From NCBI GenBank assembly GCA_041393535.1, contig JAWKJY010000003.1, forward strand, positions 62,001 to 126,000: a DNA stretch of 64,000 nucleotides. The letters run 5' to 3'. Under the pieces are notes generated by a model. That model was given only the letters and a program-made list of their open reading frames with translations. It ran no database searches and was not told the origin of the DNA. The stretch comes from JAWKJY01 sp041393535 (lineage in GTDB: Bacteria; Actinomycetota; Thermoleophilia; Gaiellales; Gaiellaceae). Of this stretch, positions 24,744 to 33,444 are shown piece by piece; position 1 is the stretch's first letter, and each line of letters opens with the position of its first letter. Made by a program: the position numbers and the translations under genes.

Positions 24744-25612
24744 GCGAGCCCCCCTGTGAGGACGGTCCGCCCGTCCCGCGTGACGAGCACGCAGGCGAGC
24801 CCCCGGCGGTCGGCCTCGGCGGCGGCGTCGCGCTCGCCCGCGAGGAAGAGCGCCTTCGCCCACACCTCTGCGCGGGCGGCGGACTCGGCGACGACGGTCA
24901 CGCGCTCGAGGTCCCCCTCGCCGGGCCGGCCGGTCGCGGGGTCGATCAGGTGGTGCCGCTCGGCACCGTCCCGGCGCCAGCGGCGCCGGTCGCGCCCGGA
25001 GGTCGCGAGCCCGCCCCCGTCGAGCCCCAGGACGAGCTCGCCCCCGGGGGTGTCGACGCCGACCGGCCACGTCCCCTCCGGCGGCCTGCCGCGGGCCGCG
25101 AGGTCGCCGCCCGCGTTGACGAGGCTGGGGCCGACCCGGGCGAGGTGCGCGCACGCGCGATCGGCCGCCCAGCCCTTGGCGATCCCGCCGAGGTCGAGCC
25201 GGGAGCCGGGAGCGAGCGCGATCCGGCCCGCCGCCCGGTCGACCTCGACCGGGCCGCCGCACGGGGCGCCGGCCGGGCCGGAGGCTCCGTCGGGCGCGAC
25301 CTCGTCGAACGTGCGGTCGTAGCCGGCGGCGACGAGCGCGTCGTGGACGGTCGGGTCGAAGCGCCCGCCGGTCTCCTCGCGGGCCACGAGGGCGGCCTCG
25401 ACGAGCTCGACGAGCTCGGGCGCCGCCCCGTCCAGCTGGCCGGCCCGGTTCAGCTCCGAGAGCTGCGACCCGGGGCGGAAGCGCGAGAGGAGCGCCTCGA
25501 GGCGCGCGAGCTCGGCCTCGACGTCGAGGAGCGCCCGCGCCGCCTCGGCGCCGTCGGCGGCGACGAGGCAGTCGACGGTCGTCCCCAGCGCGGGGAAGAC
25601 GTGGCGCTGCAT
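24740..25612 (-). CDS. apbE: FAD:protein FMN transferase
   Basis: The 290-residue ApbE has the metal/FAD motifs DLGGIAKGWAADRA, NAGGDLAARG, and HLIDPATGRP, with ARAEVWAKALFLAG at the C-terminus. The family attaches FMN to Thr/Ser of exported redox proteins. I see no signal peptide or lipobox, so it may act in the cytoplasm. No protein in the window has the usual FMN-acceptor domain or a clear Dxx(S/T)GA(S/T) site. It overlaps its neighbours on both sides by ATGA. Confidence 0.93.
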   Translation of the reverse strand: MQRHVFPALGTTVDCLVAADGAEAARALLDVEAELARLEALLSRFRPGSQLSELNRAGQLDGAAPELVELVEAALVAREETGGRFDPTVHDALVAAGYDRTFDEVAPDGASGPAGAPCGGPVEVDRAAGRIALAPGSRLDLGGIAKGWAADRACAHLARVGPSLVNAGGDLAARGRPPEGTWPVGVDTPGGELVLGLDGGGLATSGRDRRRWRRDGAERHHLIDPATGRPGEGDLERVTVVAESAARAEVWAKALFLAGERDAAAEADRRGLACVLVTRDGRTVLTGGLA

Positions 25613-26001
25613 CAGGAGCTCCGCGACTGGGTGACGGGGGGCAGGGTGACGACGCGCACCGTCGGTGGGGCGACCGGCTCGCTGGTCTGCGCGTCGAGCT
25701 CGGCCTGGAGCCGCTCGGCCGCCCTCACGTCCTTCGCGTGTGCCTTGCGCGCCGCGGCGATCTCCCGCTTGCGCTTCGCGAGCGCGACGCGGTGGTCGGC
25801 CCAGCGCTGGTCGAGGATCCGCTGGACCTCGGACGCGCGCTCCTGGAGCCGCTGCTCGCGGGCCGCCAGGGCCGCCAGGCGCGGGTCGGCCGACGCCGAC
25901 TCCGCCTCGGCCGCCCACGGGTTCGCCGCGATCGCGGCCCAGCTGAGGAAGAAGACGAGGACGGCGACGACGAGGACGTACAGGCGGGCCGGGCTAGTCA
26001 T
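25612..26001 (-). CDS. Membrane-anchored coiled-coil protein
   Basis: The 129-residue protein has one N-terminal membrane helix (LYVLVVAVLVFFLSWAAIAA), then a long charged helix (about 42-105, LAALAAREQRLQERASEVQ and KRKREIAAARKAHAKD) with coiled-coil character, and a short Pro-rich tail. It is the second gene of the redox operon and overlaps the first by 8 bp and apbE by ATGA. It is probably a scaffold or spacer for the exported side of the complex. No family is recognised. Confidence 0.72.
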   Translation of the reverse strand: MTSPARLYVLVVAVLVFFLSWAAIAANPWAAEAESASADPRLAALAAREQRLQERASEVQRILDQRWADHRVALAKRKREIAAARKAHAKDVRAAERLQAELDAQTSEPVAPPTVRVVTLPPVTQSRSS

Positions 26002-26428
26002 CGTCGTCCCCGCCCTCGTACTCGTGGTCGTCGCCGCGCTCGTCGCGGTCGTCGTCCTCCCGCTCGTAGCGGTCGTCGTCGCGGGCCGCGGCGGCCGGTG
26101 CCGGCGCGCGGACGTAGACGGTCTTCACCGGCGCGGCCTTCTTCCGGGGCTGCGCCGCCTTCGTCGGCTTCGGCTCAGCGGCGGGCTCGAACGTCGGCAC
26201 CGCCGGCAGGGCAGGGGGCTCGGCGGCGAGCTGCTCCTCGAGCTGGGCCTCCATCCGGTCGAGCGCGGCCTCGCGCTCGGCGATCTGGTCGGCCTGGGAG
26301 GTGGTCGTCGCCGCCGCCGGCTCGCCGCCCCCGCTGCCGAGGTCGGTCGTCCGCGTCGCCGCGAACGCCCCCGCCGCGACGGCGGCGCCGAGCGCGAGGG
26401 CCACGGGGATTGCATGGATCCGCTTCAT
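25994..26428 (-). CDS. Exported protein with acidic tail, first gene of redox operon
   Basis: The 144-residue protein has a signal peptide or anchor (IHAIPVALALGAAVAAGAFAA), a short helix (DQIAEREAALDRMEAQLEEQLA), a Lys/Pro-rich linker and a highly acidic tail (RDDDRYEREDDDRDERG and more Asp). It heads the operon that faces the two-component system across 155 bp. The acidic tail could bind metal or pair with a basic partner. No flavinylation site is visible. No family is recognised. Confidence 0.7.
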   Translation of the reverse strand: MKRIHAIPVALALGAAVAAGAFAATRTTDLGSGGGEPAAATTTSQADQIAEREAALDRMEAQLEEQLAAEPPALPAVPTFEPAAEPKPTKAAQPRKKAAPVKTVYVRAPAPAAAARDDDRYEREDDDRDERGDDHEYEGGDDDD

Positions 26429-26507
26429 GTGGGCTGACCTCCTGGGTCGTCGGTCTCTCTGCCTCCGACGGTAGGAGGGGGCCGCTGAAGGGCGGCCCAC
26501 GCGGGCG

Positions 26508-26546
26508 TAAAGGTTCCCCCGCCGTCCTCAAAGGTTCGGTAAAGCG
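26508..26546. promoter_or_regulatory. Direct repeats, likely response-regulator binding site
   Basis: TAAAGGTTC at 26508 and CAAAGGTTC at 26529 are spaced 21 bp (two helix turns), and a third partial unit GTAAAGCGC begins at 26539. OmpR/PhoB-type regulators bind such tandem half-sites. They lie in the intergenic gap between the redox operon and the response-regulator gene, so both could be controlled. Confidence 0.45.
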
Positions 26547-26583
26547 CCCCGGCCCGTCCGCGCCGGTCCGGCACCATCGGGCC

Positions 26584-27238
26584 GTGCGGGTGCTGATCGT
26601 CGAGGACGAGGACGCGATCGCCGAGCCGCTCGCGGAGGGCTCGTGCGCGAGGGTTCGAGGTGCAGCGCGCCGCGACCGGCGCGGCGGCGCTCGAGGCGGA
26701 CGAGCCGGACGTCGTGCTCCTCGACCTCCGGCTCCCGGACATCGACGGCTACGAGGTCTGCGCGCTCCGCGCGCGCTCGGACGTCCCGATCATCATGGTC
26801 ACGGCGCGCGGGGAGGAGGTCGACCGGGTCGTCGGCCTCGAGCTGGGCGCGGACGACTACCTCGTCAAGCCGTTCGGCTTCCGGGAGCTCGTCGCGCGCA
26901 TCCGCGCGGTCACGCGCCGGTCGTCGCCGCGCCCCGAGGAGCGGCGCCCGAGCCGCGTCGGCGCGCTCGAGGTCGACGTCCGGGCGCGCCGGGCGACGCT
27001 CGCCGGCGAGCCGCTCCCGCTGACGCCGAAGGAGTTCGACCTGCTCGCCGCCCTCGCCGCCGACCCCGGCGCGGTCGTCAGCCGCCGCACGCTGCTCGAG
27101 GACGTCTGGGACACGCACTGGTACGGCACGACGAAGACGATCGACGTCCACGTCGCGTCGCTGCGGCGCAAGCTCGGCGACCCGGCCTGGATCGAGACGG
27201 CGCGTGGCGTCGGCTTCCGTCTCGTCGAGCCCGGATGA
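26584..27238 (+). CDS. OmpR-family response regulator (frameshifted)
   Basis: The GTG lies 6 nt after CACCAT. The first frame gives VRVLIVEDEDAIAEPLAEG, with the acidic pair of a receiver domain. Two missing bases at about 26638-26665 move it to the next frame, which has the phospho-acceptor Asp in VVLLDLRLPDIDGYE, the switch region VTARGEEVD, the Lys in DDYLVKPFGF, and a winged-helix DNA-binding domain (TPKEFDLLAALAADPGAVVSR, TKTIDVHVASLRRKLGD). Its ATGA overlap with the kinase gene shows an operon. It is probably the regulator of the divergent redox operon. Confidence 0.88.
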
Positions 27239-28607
27239 GGCGGCGCCTCCTCCTCACGTACCTCGGGCTGACACTCTTCGTCCTCGTCGTGCTGGAGGTG
27301 CCGCTCGGGATCGCCTTCGCGCGCTCCGAGCGCGACGACCTGACCGGCCGGGTGGAGCGCGACGCCGTCGCGCTCGCCTCGTTCGCCCAGGACGTCCTGA
27401 CCGGCCACCGGGCGGAGGACGAGGCGGTGCTGCGCGAGACGGCGCTCCGCTACGACGCCGAGACGCGCGGGCGCGTCGTCGTGGTCGATCGGGACGGGAT
27501 CTCCATCGTGGACACGACGAGCCCCGACGGGGAGCGCCGGGACTTCTCCACGCGCCCGGAGATCGCGGGCGCCCTCGCCGGGGAGGTCGCGACCGGCACC
27601 CGCCGCTCGACGACGCTGAACGAGACCCTGCTGTACGCCGCCGTCCCGGTCGCGTCGGGCCGGCCAGGTGCACGGCGCCGTGCGGATCACGTATCCACCT
27701 CGACGATCGACGAGCACATCCTCCGCTACTGGCTGACCCTCCTGGCGATCGCCGCGGTCGTGCTCGCGCTCGCCACACCCTGCTCGCGCTCCGCTTCGCC
27801 CGCACCCTGGCGCGACCGCTCGCGGGCCTCGGCGCCGCGGCCGACCGGGCCGGCGCCGGCGACCTGACGGTGCGTGCCGCCGAGGAGGGGCCGGCCGAGG
27901 TCCGCGTCCTCGCCGGGCGGTTCAACGACATGGTCGGACGGCTCGACGAGCTCGTGCGCTCCCAGGAGGCCTTCGTCGCCGACGCCTCCCACCAGCTGCG
28001 GACGCCGCTCGCGGCCCTCCGGCTGCGGCTGGAGAACCTCGAGCGCGACGTCGCCGTCGAGGGCCGGGACGGGCTCGAGCGCGCGCTCGCCGAGGTCGCG
28101 CGCCTCTCACGGCTCGTCGACGGCCTGCTCGCGCTCGCCCGCGCCGACGCGGTCGCCCCGGCCGGCGGCCCGGCCGACCTCGCGGCGCTCGCGGACGACC
28201 GCGTTGCGTTCTGGTCGGCGCTCGCCGAGGAGCGCGGCGTCCGCCTCGTCCTCGCTGCGTCGGGCCCCGTCCCCGCGCGGGCCACTCCCGGCCGCGTCGT
28301 CCAGGTCCTGGACAACCTGATCGAGAACGCCCTCGATGCCTCCCCGGTCGCCTCGACGGTGACCGTCGCCGCAGGCCTCGCCGGCGGGCGGGCCGAGCTG
28401 CGCGTCGTCGACGAGGGGCCCGGCCTGACGCCCGAGCAGCGCCAGCGCGCGTTCGACCGCTTCTGGCGCGCGGGCCCGGGCGGCGAGGGCTCGGGCCTCG
28501 GCCTCGCGATCGTCGCGCGGCTCGTCCAGGCGGACGGCGGCACGGCCGAGCTGCGGGCGTCGACGACGGGGGGCGTGGAGGCCGTCGTCGGCTTCCCGTC
28601 GAGTTGA
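27235..28607 (+). CDS. Sensor histidine kinase (frameshifted)
   Basis: The ATG overlaps the response-regulator stop. The N-terminal frame has membrane helix 1 (LLLTYLGLTLFVLVVLEVPLG), an extracytoplasmic sensor with DRDGISIVDTTSPDG, and helix 2 (YWLTLLAIAAVVLALA). After breaks at about 27660, 27705 and 27775 the next frame gives a HAMP segment, the phosphorylated His in SHQLRTPL, N-box NLIENALDA, and ATP-binding DEGPGL and GSGLGLAI. All domains of a membrane HisKA kinase are present, so the breaks look like sequence errors. Confidence 0.87.
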
Positions 28608-28617
28608 CAGTTGTCAA
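28604..28617. promoter_or_regulatory. TTGACAGTTGTCAA palindrome before LLM gene
   Basis: TTGACA-GT-TGTCAA is a perfect inverted repeat at the end of the kinase gene, about 30 bp upstream of the TAGGAT -10 of the 28661 gene. It could be an operator. The site at 4500 shares the TTGACA centre. No regulator can be assigned. Confidence 0.4.
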
Positions 28618-28660
28618 TGAGCCTTTCGCGTCCGCGTGCAGGAGGTTAGGATCGAGGCCG

Positions 28661-29605
28661 ATGTTCATCGGCATCTCGTGCGGCGGCGAGTGGTGGGGCC
28701 TGGACGCCTACCGGCGGGTCGAGGAGCTGGGCTTCGACGGGCTGTTCACCGGCGAGCACCTCCTCTTCCACCGGCCCACCTGGGACGCCGTCACCATGTG
28801 CGCCGCGATGGCGGCGGTGACGGAGCGGATCGCGATCGGCCCCGCGGCCACGATCGCCCCGCTGCGCCACCCGACGCTGCTCGCGAAGGAGTTCGCTGGC
28901 GTCGACCTGATCTCGAACGGTCGCCTGCTCCTGTGCCTGGGCGTCGGGGGCGACTACCCGAAGGAGTTCGAGGCGACGAACACGCCGCTCGAGCGCCGCG
29001 GCAGGCGCACCGGCGAGACGCTCGAGATCCTGCGCCGCTACTACTCGGGCGAGCGCTTCTCCTACCACGGCGAGATCTTCCAGCTCGACGACGTCTGGCT
29101 CGAGCCCGGTCCGGCTCGCCCCGGCGGCCCGCCGCTCTGGCTCGCCGGCCGCCGCGAGCCCTCGCAGCGGCGCGCGGCGCTGCTCGCCGACGGCTGGCTG
29201 CCGTACATGTACACGGCGAGCAGCGTCCGTCGGACGTTCGACTTCATCCGCGCCGAGGCCGAGCAGGCCGGGCGCGAGCTGCCGCCCGACTACGCGTGGG
29301 GGGCCTACACGTACCTCGCGTTCGGCGAGGACGCGGAGGAGGCCCGCCGCCGCGCGGACGAGCACCTGGCCTGGCGGTACGCCGAGCCGCGCTTCGTCGG
29401 CGACCTGGCCGGGCGCTACCACGTCAGCGGCGACGTCGAGGGCTGCGTCGAGGGCCTGCTGCGCTACGTCGAGGCCGGCGCGACGCACCTCGTCTTCTAC
29501 CCGGTGCTGCGCGAGGGGCAGTCCGTCGCCGACGCCCTCGAGGAGATCGGGGGCGCCGTCCTGCCGGCGTTCCGGGAGGCGGTCGGGTCAGGGGCCCGCG
29601 GCTGA
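28661..29605 (+). CDS. LLM class F420-dependent oxidoreductase
   Basis: The 314-residue luciferase-like enzyme shows MFIGISCGGEWWGLDAY, VEELGFDGLFTGEHLLFH, IAIGPAATIAPLRHPTLLAKEFAGVDLISNGRL and LGVGGDYPKEFEATNTPLERRGRRTGE, typical of the F420 group that includes MSMEG-like oxidoreductases. Substrate specificity is not predictable. A TAGGAT box (28647-28652) lies 8 nt before the ATG. The gene ends 1 bp before the threonine dehydratase start, so these two and pdxH form an operon. Confidence 0.88.
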   Translation: MFIGISCGGEWWGLDAYRRVEELGFDGLFTGEHLLFHRPTWDAVTMCAAMAAVTERIAIGPAATIAPLRHPTLLAKEFAGVDLISNGRLLLCLGVGGDYPKEFEATNTPLERRGRRTGETLEILRRYYSGERFSYHGEIFQLDDVWLEPGPARPGGPPLWLAGRREPSQRRAALLADGWLPYMYTASSVRRTFDFIRAEAEQAGRELPPDYAWGAYTYLAFGEDAEEARRRADEHLAWRYAEPRFVGDLAGRYHVSGDVEGCVEGLLRYVEAGATHLVFYPVLREGQSVADALEEIGGAVLPAFREAVGSGARG

Positions 29606-29606
29606 C

Positions 29607-30584
29607 ATGTCGAGGACGCGCCCCACGCCACCGAGCAGAGCGGACGTCCTCGACGCCGCCCAGCGGATCAACGGCTACGTTCGCGGCACGACCCTGATCG
29701 ACAGCCCCGGGCTCGGCCCGGCGGGCGTGCTCGCGGTCGAGTCGTTCCAGCCGACGGGCTCGTTCAAGGTGCGCGGCGCGCTCGCGGCGCTCGCGCCGCT
29801 CGGCCCCGGCGAGCACGTCGTCACCGCGTCGGCGGGGAACCACGCGCTGGCGATCGCGCACGCGGCGCGGGTGCTCGAGGTCGGCGCCACCGTGGTCGTC
29901 CCCGAGAACGCCTCGCCGGCGAAGCTCGAGGCGCTCGAGGCGATGGACGCGAAGGTCGTCCTCAAGGGCAAGCGCTACGACGAGGCCGAGAAGCACGCGC
30001 TCAGGCTCGCGCAGAAGGCCGGGCGCTTCGTCTCCGCCTACAACGACCGCTTCGTCGTCGCCGGCCAGGGCACCGTCGCGATGGAGCTGCTCAAGCGGAT
30101 CGAGGGGCCGATGACCGTCGTCGTCCCGATCGGCGGCGGCGGCCTGGCGGCCGGGGTCGCGCTCTGGGCGACGCAGCGCGCTGGCGTCCGCGTCGTCGGC
30201 GTCGAGGTCGAGGCGTGCCGCGCGGTCTCCACGGCGATCGCGAAGGGGAAGATCGTCAAGGTGCCGCTCGGCGAGTCCGTCGCGGACGGCCTGGTCGGCA
30301 ACCTCGAGGAGGGGACGATCACGGTCGACCTGGTCGAGCGCTACGTCGAGCGCATCGTCGCGGTGGGCGAGGACGAGCTGCTCGACGCGATGCGCTTCCT
30401 CGCGACGCGCCACGGCCTCGTCGTCGAGGGCGGCGGCGCCGTGGCGACGGCGGCGATCCTCGCCGGCCGGGTGGAGGCCGGGCCCGGGCGGATCGTCTCG
30501 CTCGTCACCGGCCGCAACGTCGCGCCGGACGCGCTCCTCGCCGCCCTGAAGCCTCGCCGGCGCGCGGCACGCAAGCCGGCGTGA
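29607..30584 (+). CDS. Threonine/serine dehydratase, PLP-dependent
   Basis: The 325-residue protein is a fold-type II PLP enzyme. It has the Schiff-base Lys in PTGSFKVRGA (about residue 54), SAGNHALAIAHAA, and the phosphate-binding loop PIGGGGLAAG. It deaminates threonine (or serine) to a 2-oxo acid. There is no C-terminal ACT domain, so it resembles the catabolic short form rather than the feedback-inhibited IlvA. It precedes pdxH, which makes the PLP cofactor, with a GTGA overlap. Confidence 0.9.
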   Translation: MSRTRPTPPSRADVLDAAQRINGYVRGTTLIDSPGLGPAGVLAVESFQPTGSFKVRGALAALAPLGPGEHVVTASAGNHALAIAHAARVLEVGATVVVPENASPAKLEALEAMDAKVVLKGKRYDEAEKHALRLAQKAGRFVSAYNDRFVVAGQGTVAMELLKRIEGPMTVVVPIGGGGLAAGVALWATQRAGVRVVGVEVEACRAVSTAIAKGKIVKVPLGESVADGLVGNLEEGTITVDLVERYVERIVAVGEDELLDAMRFLATRHGLVVEGGGAVATAAILAGRVEAGPGRIVSLVTGRNVAPDALLAALKPRRRAARKPA

Positions 30585-31162
30585 GGCAGGGCCCGCTCGA
30601 CACGCTCGCCGCCTGGATCGACGAGGCGCGCGCGGCCGGCGTCCGCAACCCCGACGCGATGGCGCTGGCGACGGTCGGGCCGGACGGCGCGCCGTCGAAC
30701 CGCTTCGTCCTCTGCCGCGGGCTCGACGAGCGCGGCCCGGTCTTCTACACGAGCTACGAGAGCCAGAAGGGGCGCGAGCTCGAGGCCCACCCGCGGGCCG
30801 CGGCCGTCTTCTACTGGGAGGCGCTCGAGCGGCAGGTGCGCGTCACGGGGCCGGTGGAGCGCGTCACGCGGGAGGAGTCCGACGCGTACTTCCGGTCGCG
30901 CCCGCGCGGGAACCGGCTCGCCGCCTGGGTCTCGACGCAGAGCGTCGTCGTCGACGCGCGGCAGGAGCTCGAGGACCGCTTCGCCGAGCTCGAGCGGGCG
31001 CACGAGGGCCGCGAGGTCGAGCTGCCGCCCTGGTGGGGCGGCTTCCGCCTGCACGCCGACGTGGTCGAGCTCTGGTGGGGCCGGCGCGACCGCCTGCACG
31101 AGCGCTCGCGCTTCGTCCGGCTGGCCGGGGGCGGCTGGCGCGAGGAGCTGCTCTCGCCCTGA
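30581..31162 (+). CDS. pdxH: Pyridoxamine 5'-phosphate oxidase
   Basis: The 193-residue protein has the PdxH order. The FMN/substrate loops are NRFVLCRGLDERGPVFYTSYESQKGRELEAHPRAA, then FYWEALERQVRVTGPVERV, RSRPRGNRLAAWVSTQS, and the C-terminal PWWGGFRLHADVVELWWGRRDRLHER. It oxidises PNP or PMP to PLP with FMN. GTG overlaps the stop of the PLP-dependent dehydratase gene; the pairing with a PLP enzyme is a sensible context. Confidence 0.93.
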   Translation: MRQGPLDTLAAWIDEARAAGVRNPDAMALATVGPDGAPSNRFVLCRGLDERGPVFYTSYESQKGRELEAHPRAAAVFYWEALERQVRVTGPVERVTREESDAYFRSRPRGNRLAAWVSTQSVVVDARQELEDRFAELERAHEGREVELPPWWGGFRLHADVVELWWGRRDRLHERSRFVRLAGGGWREELLSP

Positions 31163-31226
31163 CGCGGCCGCCCGGCCGCCGCGGCGGCCTGCGAGACTCC
31201 CCGTCCCACGACGACGAGGAGGCGAG

Positions 31227-31445
31227 ATGCCGCTGATCGAGGTCAAGCTGTTCGACTTCCGGGTCACGCCGGAGACGAGCGAGAAGCTGATCGCCGGGCT
31301 GACGGATGCGCTCTGCGCCGCGACGCACGAGGGCCTGCGCGACCACACCTGGGTGATCGTCGAGGGCCACGACCCGCGGAACTGGGGCCTCGCAGGCCGA
31401 CCGTGGCCGGTCGGGGAGATGCCCGGCGCGCCCGGCGGGTCGTAG
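31227..31445 (+). CDS. 4-oxalocrotonate tautomerase-like protein
   Basis: The 72-residue protein starts MPLIEVKLFDFRVTPETSEKLIAGLTDAL, with the N-terminal Pro that acts as catalytic base in tautomerases, and has HTWVIVEGHDPRNWGLAG. The RBS GAGGAGG is six bases upstream. It is monocistronic and convergent with the phosphatase gene. The natural substrate is unknown. Confidence 0.8.
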   Translation: MPLIEVKLFDFRVTPETSEKLIAGLTDALCAATHEGLRDHTWVIVEGHDPRNWGLAGRPWPVGEMPGAPGGS

Positions 31446-31447
31446 CC

Positions 31448-32062
31448 TCAGCCGGCCGGAGGGGCGGCCGGGCCGGGCGGCGGCCCGGCGAGCTCCTCCA
31501 GCCGCGCGATCGCCCGCAGCAGCGCGGGCTCGTCGAACAGGTACGGCGTCGCGTTCTCGATCTCGTGGATCGGCCCGTCCAGCTCGTCGGAGCCGGCCGC
31601 GGCGTTCAGCGCGTAGCGCAGCGCGATCTCGTGCCCGACGACGAGGATCCGCCGGGCGCCGAGCTCGAGCACGCGCCGGTAGCCCTGCGCGAAGCGCCGC
31701 GCCGCGTCGTCGAGGCTCTCGCCGCCCGGGAAGGGGCGGGTGCGCCCGAGGCTGCGCTTGACCTCGCGGTAGCGCTCGATCGGGGCCCCCTCGAGCTCGC
31801 CGACCTTCACGTCGTCGAGCAGGGGCTCCTCGACGAACGGCACCGGCCGGCCGCCGAGGGCGAGCTCGGCCGTCCACAGCGTCCGCCGGAAGCGCGTGTG
31901 CACGCAGGTCTCGATCTCGAGGTTCGCGAGCTGCAGCCCGAGCGCGCGCGCCTGCGCCTCGCCGCCGATGGTCAGCTCGACCGGGATGGTCGGGTCGCCG
32001 TTGACCCGGCGCACGGTGTTCAGCACCGACTCGGCGTGGCGCGTGACGACGACGAGCCGCAC
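31448..32062 (-). CDS. Histidine phosphatase family protein
   Basis: The 204-residue protein has the phospho-His motif VVVTRHAESVLN (RHG variant, R-H at about 8-9), the second-half FPGGESLDDAARRFAQGYRRVL, and the His in ILVVGHEIALRYAL. It belongs to the phosphoglycerate mutase-like superfamily and could act on a phosphorylated sugar or nucleotide. The start is a GTG 10 bp after the PfkB stop, so it shares that gene's transcript. Confidence 0.87.
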   Translation of the reverse strand: MRLVVVTRHAESVLNTVRRVNGDPTIPVELTIGGEAQARALGLQLANLEIETCVHTRFRRTLWTAELALGGRPVPFVEEPLLDDVKVGELEGAPIERYREVKRSLGRTRPFPGGESLDDAARRFAQGYRRVLELGARRILVVGHEIALRYALNAAAGSDELDGPIHEIENATPYLFDEPALLRAIARLEELAGPPPGPAAPPAG

Positions 32063-32072
32063 GCGATCGGGC

Positions 32073-33002
32073 TCAGCGCTGGAAGGGGATCGCCTCGAAG
32101 TGCGTGAAGCGCTTGAAGTCGGCGTAGCGCGCGTCGATCTCGTCCTGCGTCAGCCGCTGGACCCGCTCCGTGCCGAAGTCCTCGACGTTGAACGACGCGA
32201 GCACCGAGCCGTACGTCATCGCGCGCTTGAGCAGCTCGCCGCTCATCGGCTGGCCCGCGTGGGCGTCGAGGTAGCCGAGGAAGCCGCCGGCGAACGTGTC
32301 GCCCGCGCCCGTCGGGTCGAGGACCTCCTCGAGCGGGTAGCCGGGGAGGCTGAAGAACGTGTCCTCCGTGAAGAGGCACGCGCCGTACTCGCCCTGCTTG
32401 GCCACGACGATCGACGGGCCGAGCGCCCGGATCGCCCGTGCGGCCCTCGCCAGGCTCGCCTCGCCGGTCAGCTGGCGCGCCTCGGCGTCGTTCAGGACGA
32501 CGCAGTCGACCTCGGCGATCGCGGCCAGGAGCGCGTCCTTCGCGATGTCGATCCAGAGGTTCATCGAGTCCAGGGCGACGAAGGAGGCCCGCTGGCACTG
32601 CGCGCGCACCTGGCGCTGCAGGTCGGGCTGGATGTTCCCGAGGAAGAGGCAGCTCGCGGCGAGCGACTCCTCGGACAGCTTCGGCTCGAACGTCTCGAAC
32701 ACGTTCAGCTGGGTGTCGAGCGTGTCGCGCGAGTTGAGGTCGAAGTGGTAGCGACCGGCCCAGAAGAACGTCTTGCCGCCCGGCACGCGCTCGATGTCGC
32801 TCGTGTCGACGCCGCGCCCCGCGAGCACGCCGAAGTGCTCGGGCCCGAAGTCGTCGCCCACGACGCCGACCACGCGGACGTCCGTGAAGAAGCTTGCGGC
32901 GAGCGCGAAGTGCGTGGCCGAGCCGCCGAGCATCCGCTCCCGCGACCCGAAGGGGGTCTCCACGGAGTCGAACGCGACGGAGCCGACGACGGTGAGCGAC
33001 AT
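32073..33002 (-). CDS. PfkB family carbohydrate kinase
   Basis: The 309-residue protein has the ribokinase fold, with the N-terminal GSVAFDSVETPFG, GGSATHFALAASFF substrate lid and the C-terminal signature DPTGAGDTFAGGFLGYL with the catalytic Asp. It phosphorylates a sugar or nucleoside; the exact substrate is unknown. TAGGCT lies about 10 nt before the ATG. It is divergent from the cupin gene, with promoters of both sharing about 80 bp. Confidence 0.9.
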   Translation of the reverse strand: MSLTVVGSVAFDSVETPFGSRERMLGGSATHFALAASFFTDVRVVGVVGDDFGPEHFGVLAGRGVDTSDIERVPGGKTFFWAGRYHFDLNSRDTLDTQLNVFETFEPKLSEESLAASCLFLGNIQPDLQRQVRAQCQRASFVALDSMNLWIDIAKDALLAAIAEVDCVVLNDAEARQLTGEASLARAARAIRALGPSIVVAKQGEYGACLFTEDTFFSLPGYPLEEVLDPTGAGDTFAGGFLGYLDAHAGQPMSGELLKRAMTYGSVLASFNVEDFGTERVQRLTQDEIDARYADFKRFTHFEAIPFQR

Positions 33003-33085
33003 GCCGCGCGGAAGCCTAGCGGCCGCGTGCGACGGCCCGGGTCGACAGGACGCGCGGCGGCGCCCGAGCGTCTAGGCTGCGGCCC

Positions 33086-33442
33086 ATGGCAGCCGAGTTC
33101 CGCGACCTCGACCGGGACACCCCCGCCGAGCTGGCCCCTGGCGCCCGGATGGCCGCGGTCGTCGGCGCCGGCGGGATGCTGAACCGCGTCGAGCTCGACT
33201 CGAACGCCGTCGTCGCGCAGCACAGCCATCCGCACGAGCAGATCGGCTACGTGATCTCCGGCGAGATCGTGATGGAGGTCGAGGGCGAGGTGATCCCGTG
33301 CGGGCCGGGCATGGCCTACGCCATCCCCGGCGGCGCCGTCCACGGCGGGACCGCCGGGCCCGAGGGGTGCGTCGTGATCGACGTGTTCGTGCCCGTGCGC
33401 GAGGAGTACGTCGAGCGGATCGTCGCCGCGCGCGGCGGCTGA
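33086..33442 (+). CDS. Cupin domain protein
   Basis: The 118-residue single cupin has metal-binding motif 1 HSHPHEQIGYVISGEIVMEVEGE (His, His and Glu) and motif 2 PGGAVHGGTAG. It probably binds a metal and a small ligand. TAGGCT lies 7 nt before the ATG, a clean leaderless start. It is followed by a SnoaL-like gene two bases after its stop. Confidence 0.87.
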   Translation: MAAEFRDLDRDTPAELAPGARMAAVVGAGGMLNRVELDSNAVVAQHSHPHEQIGYVISGEIVMEVEGEVIPCGPGMAYAIPGGAVHGGTAGPEGCVVIDVFVPVREEYVERIVAARGG

Positions 33443-33444
33443 CC

